Source: Aureimonas altamirensis (GTDB lineage: Bacteria > Pseudomonadota > Alphaproteobacteria > Rhizobiales > Rhizobiaceae). From it: a DNA stretch of 64,000 bases. The DNA is taken from the NCBI RefSeq assembly GCF_001463885.1, contig NZ_BBWQ01000011.1, positions 372,001 to 436,000 on the forward strand, in the 5' to 3' direction. The position numbers and the translations under genes are program-made. The notes under the pieces are model-generated. The model was not told where the DNA came from. It worked only from the letters and a program-made list of their open reading frames with translations, and did not search any database. The first letter of the stretch is position 1. Each line of letters starts with the position of its first letter. Of the stretch, positions 26,881 to 35,325 are shown in pieces.

Positions 26881-28161
26881 ATGGAGCTCTGGATTCTCTT
26901 CGGCGTGTTCACGGTGCTGATGCTGATCGGCACGCCCATCGCCTTCTGTCTTGGAATTTCCAGCCTGGCCACCGTCGCCTATCTGGGCCTGCCGCCGCTC
27001 GTCGTTTTCCAGCGGCTGAATTCCGGCATGAGCGTGTTCTCCATGCTGGCCATCCCCTTCTTCATCTATGCCGGGGACCTGATGGTGCGCGGCGGGATCG
27101 CCGGGCGCATCGTGGCGTTCGCGGCGGCGCTGGTAGGGCATCTTCGCGGCGGCCTCGGCCAGGTGAACATCTTGACCTCGACGCTGTTCGGCGGCATTTC
27201 CGGCTCTGCCGTGGCCGAGGCCGCCGCCGTCGGCGGCATCATGATCCCGCAGATGAAGGCGCGCGGCTACGGTGCCGACTACGCCGTCAACGTTACGTCC
27301 ATGGCGGCCCTGATCGCATTGCTGCTGCCGCCGTCGCACAACATGATCATCTATTCCATCTCGGCAGGCGGGCGGATCTCCATCGCCGACCTGTTCACGG
27401 CCGGCATCATCCCCGGCCTGCTGCTGGCCGCCGCGCTCATGGTCACGGCCTATTTCGTTGCCCGCCGCAGAGGTTATCCGACCGACCGGTTCCAGGGCAT
27501 CGCGGTTGCTGCGCAGCTTCTGGCGGTGGCCATGCCGGGCCTGCTGCTGATCGGCATCATCTTCGGCGGCGTGCGCCTCGGCATCTTCACCGCCACCGAA
27601 AGCTCGTGCATCGCCGTCATCTACGCGTTGCTCGTCACCGTCTTCGTCTATCGCCAGCTCACCTGGAACGACTTCATCCATGCAACGATGGGCGCCGTGC
27701 GCACGACTGCGATGGTGTTGCTGATCATCGGATGCGCCGCCGCCTTCTCGTGGCTGATGGCCTTCCTGCGCGTTCCGGCGGAGCTGGTCGGCTGGATGCA
27801 GTCTTTGTCCGACAACCCCATCGTCATCCTGCTTCTTCTGAACGTCCTGATGCTGCTTCTCGGCACATTCATGGACATGGGTCCGACGATCATCATCACC
27901 ACGCCCATTTTTTTGCCGATCGCCGTTGCCTATGGCGTGGACCCGGTGCATTTCGGCGTCATCATGATCCTCAACTACGGCATCGGCCTCAATACGCCGC
28001 CCGTAGGCGGGGTCCAGTTCGTCGCCTGCGCCGTGGGAAAGATCTCGGTCTGGGAAGCGATGCGCTCGATCTGGCCCTTTTACGGCGCCGGCGTCGTCGT
28101 CTTGCTGCTCGTCACCTACATCCCGGCGATTTCCCTGTGGCTTCCGGCGGCATTTCGATAG
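26881..28161 (+). CDS. TRAP transporter large permease, DctM family
   Basis: A 426-residue polytopic permease. Typical blocks are FSMLAIPFFIYAGDLMVRGG, TLFGGISGSAVAEAAAVGGI and LNYGIGLNTPPVGGVQFVAC. It begins with an ATG two bases after the small-permease stop. Together with the DctP and DctQ subunits it forms a sodium-driven importer. The closely following gntR gene suggests regulator and transporter are co-transcribed. Confidence 0.94.
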   Translation: MELWILFGVFTVLMLIGTPIAFCLGISSLATVAYLGLPPLVVFQRLNSGMSVFSMLAIPFFIYAGDLMVRGGIAGRIVAFAAALVGHLRGGLGQVNILTSTLFGGISGSAVAEAAAVGGIMIPQMKARGYGADYAVNVTSMAALIALLLPPSHNMIIYSISAGGRISIADLFTAGIIPGLLLAAALMVTAYFVARRRGYPTDRFQGIAVAAQLLAVAMPGLLLIGIIFGGVRLGIFTATESSCIAVIYALLVTVFVYRQLTWNDFIHATMGAVRTTAMVLLIIGCAAAFSWLMAFLRVPAELVGWMQSLSDNPIVILLLLNVLMLLLGTFMDMGPTIIITTPIFLPIAVAYGVDPVHFGVIMILNYGIGLNTPPVGGVQFVACAVGKISVWEAMRSIWPFYGAGVVVLLLVTYIPAISLWLPAAFR

Positions 28162-28173
28162 GAAGGATGCCCC

Positions 28174-28980
28174 ATGGCCAACGGGATCGCGGAACCAAAG
28201 CCGGGGCGCGCGGCGCAACCGTCGGAGAACGGGCGCAAGCCGCGGCTTTCGGAAACCGTCGCACGCAAGCTGCGCGGCCAGATCCTGGCGGGCGAGTTCG
28301 AGGCCGGCGCCCGCCTGCCCAGCGAGAGCCGTTTGACCGAACTGTTCGGCGTCAGCCGCACCGTGATCCGCGAGGCGGTGGCCGTGCTGGCGGCGGACGG
28401 CCTGCTGGAGCCGCGCCACGGCGCCGGCGTCTTCGTGCTGGACAATCGCAGCCGGATCATGGGCCCGATCTCCTCCGATGTGGGCAATCGGATCAGCCAG
28501 GCGATCAACGTGCTGGAAGTGCGCATGGGCATCGAGATCGAAAGTGCCGGCCTGGCCGCAGAGCGGCGCAACACCTCTCAGGAGGCACGTATCCACGAGG
28601 CCTTCTTCGACTTCGACAACGCCCTTCGGCAGGGCACCGATACCGGCAAGGCGGACTTCGCCTTCCACCGCGAGATCGCGTCGGCAACCAACAACCCCTT
28701 TTATGTAGAGGTTCTGGACGCGCTCGGCGACAGGACCATCCCCTGTGACCGGACCTCTCCCTTCTATTCGCCGGAGCTTCTGTCGGCCGACTATCTCGCC
28801 GGTCTGCAGCGCGAGCATCTTGCGATCCTGCAGGCGATTTCCGCCGGCGATCCGGGGGCGGCCCGGCGCGCCATGCGCGCCCATCTCGGCGCCGCGCAGA
28901 ACCGCTACCGCCAGCGCCTTGCCGGGCAGCAGGCCAACTACCTCACCACGCTGCCGGCCTCATCCGGCGGCGGCACCTGA
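28174..28980 (+). CDS. GntR-family regulator, FadR subfamily (uronate operon)
   Basis: A 268-residue regulator. The winged helix-turn-helix includes LPSESRLTELFGVSRTVIRE at about residues 49-68. The FCD domain has the metal/ligand pattern DFAFHREIASATNN and REHLAILQAISAGD. It sits between the TRAP permease and kduI, and candidate palindromic operators lie at 25080-25126 upstream of the operon. It is probably a repressor released by a uronate-derived intermediate. KdgR/UxuR-like function is an inference from context. Confidence 0.88.
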   Translation: MANGIAEPKPGRAAQPSENGRKPRLSETVARKLRGQILAGEFEAGARLPSESRLTELFGVSRTVIREAVAVLAADGLLEPRHGAGVFVLDNRSRIMGPISSDVGNRISQAINVLEVRMGIEIESAGLAAERRNTSQEARIHEAFFDFDNALRQGTDTGKADFAFHREIASATNNPFYVEVLDALGDRTIPCDRTSPFYSPELLSADYLAGLQREHLAILQAISAGDPGAARRAMRAHLGAAQNRYRQRLAGQQANYLTTLPASSGGGT

Positions 28981-29001
28981 CAATCGAACATCGGAAGCGC
29001 C

Positions 29002-29835
29002 ATGACACTCGACTTCACCAGCCGCAACGCCATAGACCCGCAAGCGGCCGCCGCAATGGATACGGAACGGCTGCGCGCCAATTTCCATATCGGCGGCCTG
29101 TTCCGCCCCGGTCGCGTATCGCTGACCTATACCCATTACGACCGCATGGTTGTCGGCGGCGCGATGCCGGACGGAGGCACGCTGGAGTTGCCGGCCGTAA
29201 AGCCCATGGGCACCGCCGGCTTCCTCGACCGGCGCGAGCTTGTCGTGGTCAATGTCGGCGGGGCCGGCACCGTGACGGTTTCGGGCGAAGCGCACCGCCT
29301 CGGCACGCGGGACATGCTTTATGTCGGCCTCGGCGAGACGGTGTCCTTCGCCTCCGACGATGCGGCGATGCCGGCCAAATTCTACCTTCTGTCGGCTCCG
29401 GCGCACCGCAAATGCCCGACGGTGCGGATCGGCATCGACCAGGCGAAGCGACTGGACCTCGGCAGCGCCGAAACGTCCAACGAGCGCTCGATCTTCCAGT
29501 TCACCACGACCATCGAAACATGCCAGCTCGTTGCGGGCATGACCCAGTTGGCGAAGGGATCCGTCTGGAACACCATGCCCGCCCATGTCCACGACCGGCG
29601 GATGGAAGCCTATCTTTATTTCGACCTGCCGGACGATGCGCGCGTCTTCCATTTCATGGGCGAGCCGGCCGAAACGCGGCATCTGGTGATCGCCAACGAG
29701 GAGGCGATCCTGTCGCCGCCATGGTCTATCCATTCCGGCTGCGGGACGGCCAGTTACGCCTTCATCTGGGCGATGGCCGGCGACAATGTCGATTACACCG
29801 ATGTCGACAAGGTGCACCTCGGAGACATGCGTTGA
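29002..29835 (+). CDS. kduI: 5-dehydro-4-deoxy-D-glucuronate isomerase
   Basis: A 277-residue cytoplasmic isomerase that interconverts 4-deoxy-L-threo-5-hexosulose uronate and 3-deoxy-D-glycero-2,5-hexodiulosonate. The N-terminus (DTERLRANFHIGGLF) and the zinc-binding region WNTMPAHVHDRRMEAYLYFD, with its HxH and Glu ligands, are diagnostic of KduI, and the length matches. Its stop overlaps the start of kduD (TTGA), so the two consecutive enzymes are translationally coupled. Confidence 0.96.
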   Translation: MTLDFTSRNAIDPQAAAAMDTERLRANFHIGGLFRPGRVSLTYTHYDRMVVGGAMPDGGTLELPAVKPMGTAGFLDRRELVVVNVGGAGTVTVSGEAHRLGTRDMLYVGLGETVSFASDDAAMPAKFYLLSAPAHRKCPTVRIGIDQAKRLDLGSAETSNERSIFQFTTTIETCQLVAGMTQLAKGSVWNTMPAHVHDRRMEAYLYFDLPDDARVFHFMGEPAETRHLVIANEEAILSPPWSIHSGCGTASYAFIWAMAGDNVDYTDVDKVHLGDMR

Positions 29836-30593
29836 GCCGCCCCGACGCCTTCAGCCTGGCGGGCCGCCGCATTGCCGTCACGGGCGCCAACACCGGCATC
29901 GGACAGGGCATCGCGGTTGCCGTCGCGCGCGCAGGCGCTTCCGTCATCGGCATCGGGCGATCGTCGATGGACGAAACCGCGCAACTGGTGGACAGCGCGG
30001 GAGGAAGTTTCACCACGGCAATAGTCGATCTTGCCGACATCCCGGCCGGCGTCGCCTGTATCGAAGCCCTGATGCAGGATGGGCCCCTGGACGGTCTCGT
30101 CAACAATGCGGGCATCATCCGTCGGGCCGATGCGGTGGATCTTTCGCAGGCGGATTGGGACGATGTCATCGACATCAACCTGAAATCGGTTTTTCGTCTC
30201 TCGCAGGCCTATGGCCGCACGCTGCTGTCGCTTGGCCAGGCGGGCCGCATCGTCAACATCGCCTCCCTTCTGTCGTTTCAGGGCGGCATTCGCGTTGCAT
30301 CCTACACGGCTTCCAAGCACGGCGTCCTCGGCCTGACCCGGCTTCTGGCGAATGAGTGGGCATCGCGCGGGATCAACGTGAACGCGATCGCGCCCGGCTA
30401 TATCGAGACGAACAATACCGAAGCGCTCCGCCAGGATGCGGCGCGCAGCAAGTCCATCCTGGAGCGCATACCGGCTGCCCGCTGGGGACGCCCCGACGAT
30501 ATCGGCGATGCCGTCGTCTTTCTGCTGGCGCCGGCATCATCCTATGTGCACGGCGCGGTCCTTCCGGTGGATGGCGGATGGTTGGCGAGGTGA
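29832..30593 (+). CDS. kduD: 2-deoxy-D-gluconate 3-dehydrogenase / 2-keto-3-deoxygluconate oxidoreductase
   Basis: A 253-residue short-chain dehydrogenase, the usual KduD length. It reduces the KduI product to 2-keto-3-deoxygluconate. It shows the cofactor motif TGANTGIGQG, NNAG, and the catalytic Ser plus YTASK. APGYIETNNTEALR is characteristic of KduD. The start is a TTG overlapping the kduI stop. The frame is open further upstream, but that part is the kduI gene read in another phase. 2-keto-3-deoxygluconate kinase and aldolase are not in the window. Confidence 0.94.
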   Translation: MSRPDAFSLAGRRIAVTGANTGIGQGIAVAVARAGASVIGIGRSSMDETAQLVDSAGGSFTTAIVDLADIPAGVACIEALMQDGPLDGLVNNAGIIRRADAVDLSQADWDDVIDINLKSVFRLSQAYGRTLLSLGQAGRIVNIASLLSFQGGIRVASYTASKHGVLGLTRLLANEWASRGINVNAIAPGYIETNNTEALRQDAARSKSILERIPAARWGRPDDIGDAVVFLLAPASSYVHGAVLPVDGGWLAR

Positions 30594-30597
30594 TGTC

Positions 30598-30951
30598 ATG
30601 AGCAAGAATGGATTCGTGTCCCGCGAGGGCGATGGCGGGTGGGAACCGACGCCCGATGGCAACCGACGCCGCATCCGGTGCCATACGCCGGAACTGATGT
30701 TGGTGGAATTCGCCTTCGAGAAGGGGGGCGAAGGCTGGCTGCACGCCCATCCCCATGTCCAATCCAGCTATATTGCGGAAGGCGTCTTCGACGTCACCAT
30801 AGACGGGCATACCGAACGGCTGCAGGTCGGCGACACCTTCGTCGTGCCATCCGGCGTGCAGCATGGCGTGAAGGCCATAGAGAAGGGGCGCCTGATCGAC
30901 AATTTCACGCCGATGCGGGAAGACTTCCTGGCTGCGAAAAAGCCGGGCTGA
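30598..30951 (+). CDS. kdgF: KdgF-like cupin, uronate linearisation
   Basis: A 117-residue single-domain cupin. The metal site is visible as WLHAHPHVQSSYIAEG with three His and, later, VPSGVQHGV. The tail GRLIDNFTPMREDFL matches KdgF proteins, which speed the opening of 4,5-unsaturated monouronates released from pectin or alginate into the linear ketone used by KduI. GAGGTG lies just before the ATG. Its place directly after kduI-kduD supports this over a generic cupin. Confidence 0.88.
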   Translation: MSKNGFVSREGDGGWEPTPDGNRRRIRCHTPELMLVEFAFEKGGEGWLHAHPHVQSSYIAEGVFDVTIDGHTERLQVGDTFVVPSGVQHGVKAIEKGRLIDNFTPMREDFLAAKKPG

Positions 30952-30979
30952 TCTGATGCCTGGAATGACGGGGTGAACC

Positions 30980-31002
30980 AGGTAGGCCTGAGGCCTGCTT
31001 AC
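30980..31002. terminator. Possible bidirectional stem-loop between convergent genes
   Basis: AGGTAGGCC and GGCCTGCTT can pair over about 9 bp (two G-T pairs) around TGA. It separates kdgF from the convergent DUF1127 gene. No T-run follows, so this is only a weak candidate. Confidence 0.3.
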
Positions 31003-31217
31003 CGCCAGAATGGCTTTGCGCATTCACGTGCGACGTCCGCCCGGCTGAGGCCGAGATCCAGCAAATGCGCGTCGCTCAGTTCCGACAGCGCCGAGCGCTG
31101 CCGAGAGCGTTCGATCCAGCGGTGGATACAGCGTGCGAACCGGCGTGCGGCCGCATGAAGGGACAATGGCTGTCGCAACGGCAAAGCGTTGCGCAGGAAA
31201 ATCGAAGCGTCGGTCAT
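30999..31217 (-). CDS. DUF1127 domain small protein
   Basis: A 72-residue basic protein. Its second half, WIERSRQRSALSELSDAHLL followed by DLGLSRADVARECAKPFW, is the DUF1127 motif with its Arg-rich turn. Such proteins are abundant in alphaproteobacteria; some affect phosphate, carbon or RNA metabolism through RNA contacts. GAGGTACCG precedes the ATG. It is divergent from an AraC-type gene, with a palindrome between them. The specific role is unknown. Confidence 0.85.
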   Translation of the reverse strand: MTDASIFLRNALPLRQPLSLHAAARRFARCIHRWIERSRQRSALSELSDAHLLDLGLSRADVARECAKPFWR

Positions 31218-31242
31218 CGGTACCTCGCAAAACAGGTTGAGC

Positions 31243-31258
31243 GAACGCCTCGGCGTTC
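31243..31258. promoter_or_regulatory. Palindrome between the DUF1127 and AraC genes
   Basis: GAACGCC (31243-31249) and GGCGTTC (31252-31258) are perfect 7-bp arms around TC, 26 bases upstream of the DUF1127 start and 60 upstream of araC. A regulator site is likely. A small hairpin in the DUF1127 leader is the alternative. Confidence 0.4.
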
Positions 31259-31317
31259 CTTGCCTGTAAACTGCGCCTCTTGCGGTTGGCCCGCCACCGC
31301 TGGTAGGCTTAACCCTT

Positions 31318-32106
31318 ATGCAAGTGGGCCAAGTTCCTCCATCCGAAAGCCAATTGGCCGATCGCGACGTCGATCGGCCCGTTCTGGTGCTGGGGATCGA
31401 TTACCCGGACGGTTATGAGGCCGCCCCACACAAGCATCGACGTGCGCAATTTCTCTACGGCTCCTCAGGCGTCGTCCTGGTATCGACGTCCGAGGGCTCG
31501 TGGATGATGCCACCGGAGCGAGGGCTTTGGATTCCGCCGGGCACGGAGCACAGTGTCAGGATGCTGGGGCAGGTGGCGATGTGCAGCGTCTACATCGACG
31601 AGGCCGCCTTCCCCGCGCCCTTCGACCGTTGCGAGGTGGTCGGCGTATCCGGCCTGCTGCGCAGCATCCTGATCGCCGCGCCCGCCATCGCGGCGCAGTA
31701 TGACGAGGCAGGGCGCGATGGCGCCCTGGTGAATTTGCTGCTGCATGAATTGCGAGGGCTGTCACCCCTGCCCCTGTCTCTCCCACTGCCTCGACATCCG
31801 CGGCTTGCCGGAAAGTGCCGGCGGTTCATCGAAAGCCCGTCGCCGCATGACACGATCGACATTTGGAGCGACGACGTCGGAATGAGCCGAAGAACCTTTA
31901 CGAGGCTATTCAAGCAGGAAACCGGATGCACCTTCGTGGAATGGCGGCAGAAGGCATGCCTCATGTCGGCACTCCCGCAGCTTGCCGAGGGGCGAAGCGT
32001 TACCAGCATCGCGCTTGCACTCGGCTATGAAAACCCGGCCTCGTTTACGGCGATGTTCAACCGGCTGCTCGGAGCTGCGCCAACCGAGTATCGCACACAG
32101 CGATAG
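31318..32106 (+). CDS. AraC-family regulator with N-terminal cupin
   Basis: A 262-residue regulator. The N-terminal sensor is a cupin (HKHRRAQFLYGSSGVVLVST, WIPPGTEHSVRM). The C-terminal double helix-turn-helix includes DDVGMSRRTFTRLFKQETGC and VTSIALALGYENPASFTAMF. Such one-gene AraC proteins often control a neighbouring exporter or oxidoreductase. Here the next genes are a TetR regulator and an EamA transporter in the same orientation. The effector is unknown. Confidence 0.9.
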   Translation: MQVGQVPPSESQLADRDVDRPVLVLGIDYPDGYEAAPHKHRRAQFLYGSSGVVLVSTSEGSWMMPPERGLWIPPGTEHSVRMLGQVAMCSVYIDEAAFPAPFDRCEVVGVSGLLRSILIAAPAIAAQYDEAGRDGALVNLLLHELRGLSPLPLSLPLPRHPRLAGKCRRFIESPSPHDTIDIWSDDVGMSRRTFTRLFKQETGCTFVEWRQKACLMSALPQLAEGRSVTSIALALGYENPASFTAMFNRLLGAAPTEYRTQR

Positions 32107-32123
32107 GTCCGTGAGACCTGCAG

Positions 32124-32163
32124 TTGCCACAGTGCGTACGCGATGATACAGACCTGTCTCATC
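32124..32163 (+). promoter_or_regulatory. Promoter and operator of the tetR-eamA pair
   Basis: TTGCCA (32124-32129), a 17-bp spacer and TACAGA (32147-32152). The -10 lies inside an imperfect 22-bp dyad (32142-32163) built from GATGA/TCATC outer arms and ACAG/CTGT inner arms. Autorepression by the TetR protein starting at 32182 is likely. Confidence 0.55.
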
Positions 32164-32181
32164 ACTTACTGAGAGTGCTCG

Positions 32182-32748
32182 ATGATCAGCGACAAGCGGC
32201 AGGATATCGTGTCGACAGCGTACCGCCTGTTCCGATCGGACGGCTACCATGCTGTCGGCATAGACCGGATCATCGCCGAGGCCGGCGTCGCGAAGATGAC
32301 GATGTATCGACACTTCCGCGCCAAGGACGACCTCATCGCCGAAGTCCTGCGATCCAGGGCCACGCGCTTCGACACGCAGTTGGACAAGCTCACGGCATCG
32401 CAGCCGAACGCACGCGCGCGCATCGGTGCGATCATCGGCTGGTACAAGCGGTGGTTCGCGCGGGCCGACTTCCACGGCTGCGCCTTCGCAAATGCCATCG
32501 CCGAGTTCGGCGATCCGGACCATCCCGTCTTTCAGGCGGCAGCGGCGCAGAAAAGCGCCTTCGTCGCGCGGCTTCGATCGATCCTGTCTCAGGAATTGCA
32601 CGACGCAGAGGCGAAACGGTTGGCAATGATGGTCGCGATGATGTTCGAGGGGGCAGTCATGCAGGCGCGGATTTCCGGCACGGACGAAGCCGTTGCCGCC
32701 CTTGAGGCCGGAACGAACGCCCTTCTTGCGCAAGCCGCAATCGCGTGA
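32182..32748 (+). CDS. TetR-family regulator of the EamA transporter
   Basis: A 188-residue TetR protein. The N-terminal helix-turn-helix region is GYHAVGIDRIIAEAGVAKMT followed by MYRHFRAKDDL. The C-terminal domain contains HGCAFANAIAEFGDPDHPVF, a pattern common in TetR proteins near small exporters. Its TGA overlaps the GTG start of the EamA gene (GTGA), so the pair forms a coupled operon. A dyad overlaps its own promoter. Confidence 0.9.
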   Translation: MISDKRQDIVSTAYRLFRSDGYHAVGIDRIIAEAGVAKMTMYRHFRAKDDLIAEVLRSRATRFDTQLDKLTASQPNARARIGAIIGWYKRWFARADFHGCAFANAIAEFGDPDHPVFQAAAAQKSAFVARLRSILSQELHDAEAKRLAMMVAMMFEGAVMQARISGTDEAVAALEAGTNALLAQAAIA

Positions 32749-33581
32749 GCGCGCTCGTCGTCGCCCTCGCCCTTTCGGCGGCCCTGGCGCATGCATCCTG
32801 GAACGCGTTTCTGCGCTCCGGCGCGGATCGCCTCTGGGTCGTCACCGTCATGAGCCTGACGATGGTTCTGGTGGCCCTTCCCTTTGCCGTCCTGTTGCCT
32901 TTCCCGCCGGCGCACGCCTGGCCCTACATCCTGCTGTCGTCGCTGCTGCAGGCAGGCTACGCCTTCGTTCTGGTCGCGGCCTACCGCCATGGGGAGCTTG
33001 GGCAGGTCTATCCGGTCGTGCGAGGCACCATACCCGTGCTGGCGACTGTCGGCGGCTTCGTCTTCGCCAACGAGGTTCTGCCCATCGCCTCTCTTGCAGG
33101 CATCGCGCTGATCGTCGGCGGCATCATGGGGCTGACGGTGGGCAGCGCGCGGATGAGCGGACGAGCCCTGCTGTGGGCGCTTGCAACCGGCGCCCTCGTT
33201 GCACTCTACGCCACCGTGGACGCATTGGGCGTGCGCCATGCCGGTAACCCCATCGCCTACTCGGCGTGGATATGCCTCGTCTACGGGGCGCTGCTGATGG
33301 GCGCCTTTCTTGCGGTCCGCGGGCGCCTGTCGATCAATCCGCGCTCGCTAGAGACGCGCAAGGCCGCCGGCGGGGGCATCGTATCCCTGATATCCTATGT
33401 CCTCGTCGTCACGGCGTTTTCACTTGGCCCGACAGGGCCGGTGATGGCCCTGCGGGAAACCAGCGTCGTCTTCGCCGCGCTGATCGGCGCCGTGTTTTTG
33501 AATGAAGCACTGACGCGGCAGAGGATCGCCTCGTGCATTCTGGTTACCGTCGGCGCGGTGCTCATAGGCCTTGGCAACTAG
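32745..33581 (+). CDS. EamA/DMT-family transporter
   Basis: A 278-residue inner-membrane protein with about ten hydrophobic segments and two EamA halves: ALSAALAHASWNAFLRSG begins the first, ALLWALATGALVALYATVDA the second. RETSVVFAALIGAVFLNEAL is the classic end-of-repeat motif. EamA proteins usually export amino acids, nucleobases or other small metabolites. The GTG start overlaps the tetR stop. The substrate is unknown. Confidence 0.9.
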   Translation: MSALVVALALSAALAHASWNAFLRSGADRLWVVTVMSLTMVLVALPFAVLLPFPPAHAWPYILLSSLLQAGYAFVLVAAYRHGELGQVYPVVRGTIPVLATVGGFVFANEVLPIASLAGIALIVGGIMGLTVGSARMSGRALLWALATGALVALYATVDALGVRHAGNPIAYSAWICLVYGALLMGAFLAVRGRLSINPRSLETRKAAGGGIVSLISYVLVVTAFSLGPTGPVMALRETSVVFAALIGAVFLNEALTRQRIASCILVTVGAVLIGLGN

Positions 33582-33590
33582 AAAAGGCCG

Positions 33591-34262
33591 TTACGCCCTC
33601 GCATATCCCAAGAGCGCCTCGCGCTCTTGCCGAGAGCCGGCCATGCGGGACTTCGCCGCCCGGACGACAGCCTCCGATGCCGTTTCGGGCTGCCCCGCGT
33701 CGAAGGGCGGCGCGGGCGCGTATTCGAGCGCGAGCTGGATCGTCTCGGCCTCGGCACGGCCGAGAAGTTCGGCGACGACCGCAAGGCCGAAGTCGATGCC
33801 CGAGGTTACGCCGCCGGCGGTGATGATCGATCCATCCTGCACGAAGCGCTCCGATACGGGGATCGCTCCGAAGGCAGGCAGGAAGTCCATCGCGTTCCAG
33901 TGCGTCGCCGCGCGCTTGCCGGACAACAGCCCCGCCTTGCCGAGCACCAGCGCGCCCGTGCACACCGATGTGACGAACCGCGCTTTCGCCGCCTTGTCAC
34001 GAATGAAGGCAAGCACCGTCTCGTCGGTCAGGAGCGCGTTCACCCCGCCGCCGCCGGGAATGCACAGAACGTCGAAATCCGGCGCCTCGGACAGCAGCGT
34101 ATCGGGCGTCAGCATCAGGCCCGTGGCCGAGCGCACGGGCTGAAGATCCTTCCAGATAAGATGCACGGTGGAGCCCGTGGCGGAGGCGAAAACCTCGTAG
34201 GGGCCGGTAAGGTCGAGCTGCTGGACGCCGGGAAAGCAGAGAAGGCCGAAGCGAAGGGTCAT
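33591..34262 (-). CDS. inhA: DJ-1/PfpI-family protein, isonitrile hydratase-like
   Basis: A 223-residue cytoplasmic enzyme candidate. The nucleophile elbow is SVCTGALVLGKAGLL with Cys101-Thr102, and Asp17 lies in LDLTGPYEVF. As I recall, these match by number the residues reported as essential in Pseudomonas putida isonitrile hydratase (Asp17, Cys101, Thr102). Later blocks (THWNAMDFLPAFGAIPVSER, GGVTSGIDFGLAVVAELLG, QLALEYAPAPPFDAG) also resemble that enzyme, which hydrates isonitriles to N-formamides. It is divergent from a GlxA-type regulator of the same fold. Confidence 0.78.
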   Translation of the reverse strand: MTLRFGLLCFPGVQQLDLTGPYEVFASATGSTVHLIWKDLQPVRSATGLMLTPDTLLSEAPDFDVLCIPGGGGVNALLTDETVLAFIRDKAAKARFVTSVCTGALVLGKAGLLSGKRAATHWNAMDFLPAFGAIPVSERFVQDGSIITAGGVTSGIDFGLAVVAELLGRAEAETIQLALEYAPAPPFDAGQPETASEAVVRAAKSRMAGSRQEREALLGYARA

Positions 34263-34336
34263 GGGTCTGGTCCTGTCTTGACACCAGACACCTAGCACGG
34301 GACCTTCTGGCCATTGTGCCAATCATCGCTCGGATC

Positions 34337-35305
34337 ATGCCAAACGCAGCCTCGCCTCATCATATCGAAATCCTTGCCTTCGCCGGCGCCCAGATCCTCG
34401 ACGTGACGGGGCCCGCGCAGGTCTTCGCCAAGGCCAACGACCTGGCGAGCCCCGGCACGCCCCGCCCCTACGAGATTACCGTCGTCTCGCTGGATGACGC
34501 GGTCGTCACCAGCTCGGGCCTCACTTTGATGGCGGTGCCTGCGGCAAGCCGGGCGGGCGCGTTCGGCACGCTGATCGTCTCGGGCGGCTACGGAGTGGAT
34601 GCGGCGCGGCGCGATACGGCGTTGATCGACTGGGTGCGGCGGCGGTCATCCCTGGCGGAACGCACCGCCTCGGTTTGCAGCGGGGCGCTGCTGCTTGCCG
34701 AAGCGGGCCTTCTCGATGGGCGGCGGGCGGTAACGCACTGGCAGCGCTGCGCCGAGTTCGCGGCACGCTACCCCCTGGTCCATCTCGATCCCGACCCGAT
34801 CTTCGTGCGCGACGGCACGGTCTGGACATCGGCCGGCGTCACGGCGGGCATCGATCTGGCGCTCGCCATGGTGGAGGCGGATCACGGGCGCAAGCTGGCG
34901 CTGGCCGTGGCGCGCCAGCTTGTCGTGTTCCTGAAGCGGCCGGGCGGCCAGTCCCAGTTCAGCGCGACGCTTGCGCTGCAGTCGGCCGACGAGGGGTTCG
35001 AAGAGCTGCATGGCTGGATCGCCGCTCATCTCGATAACGACCTGTCATTGAGCGTTCTCGCGGACCGCGCGGGCATGAGCCTTCGCACCTTCTGCCGACG
35101 CTACCGGGCTGGAACGGGCCGAACACCGGCGGAGGGCGTCGAGACGATCCGCCTGGACGGCGCACGTCGGCTTCTGGAAGACGGCGCAAGCGTAACAAGA
35201 GCCGCCGCGCGATGCGGCTTCGGCTCGACAGAGACGATGCGCCGCGTGTTTCTGCGCCATCTGGGCGTCGGCCCGCGCGCCTACCGGGATCGCTTTCATG
35301 GGTGA
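34337..35305 (+). CDS. GlxA-type regulator: DJ-1/PfpI domain fused to AraC helix-turn-helix
   Basis: A protein of about 322 residues. Residues 1-185 form a DJ-1/PfpI fold (ILAFAGAQILDVTGPAQVFA, SVCSGALLLAEAGLLDG); the C-terminal part is an AraC DNA-binding domain (VLADRAGMSLRTFCRRYRAG, AARCGFGSTETMRRVFLRHL). An in-frame GTG at 34316 is a possible longer start. It is divergent from the isonitrile-hydratase-like gene with about 75 bases between, including TGGC-CATTGT-GCCA, so it probably regulates that gene in response to a related ligand. Confidence 0.9.
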   Translation: MPNAASPHHIEILAFAGAQILDVTGPAQVFAKANDLASPGTPRPYEITVVSLDDAVVTSSGLTLMAVPAASRAGAFGTLIVSGGYGVDAARRDTALIDWVRRRSSLAERTASVCSGALLLAEAGLLDGRRAVTHWQRCAEFAARYPLVHLDPDPIFVRDGTVWTSAGVTAGIDLALAMVEADHGRKLALAVARQLVVFLKRPGGQSQFSATLALQSADEGFEELHGWIAAHLDNDLSLSVLADRAGMSLRTFCRRYRAGTGRTPAEGVETIRLDGARRLLEDGASVTRAAARCGFGSTETMRRVFLRHLGVGPRAYRDRFHG

Positions 35306-35325
35306 CGAGACGCCGTTCGTCGACT

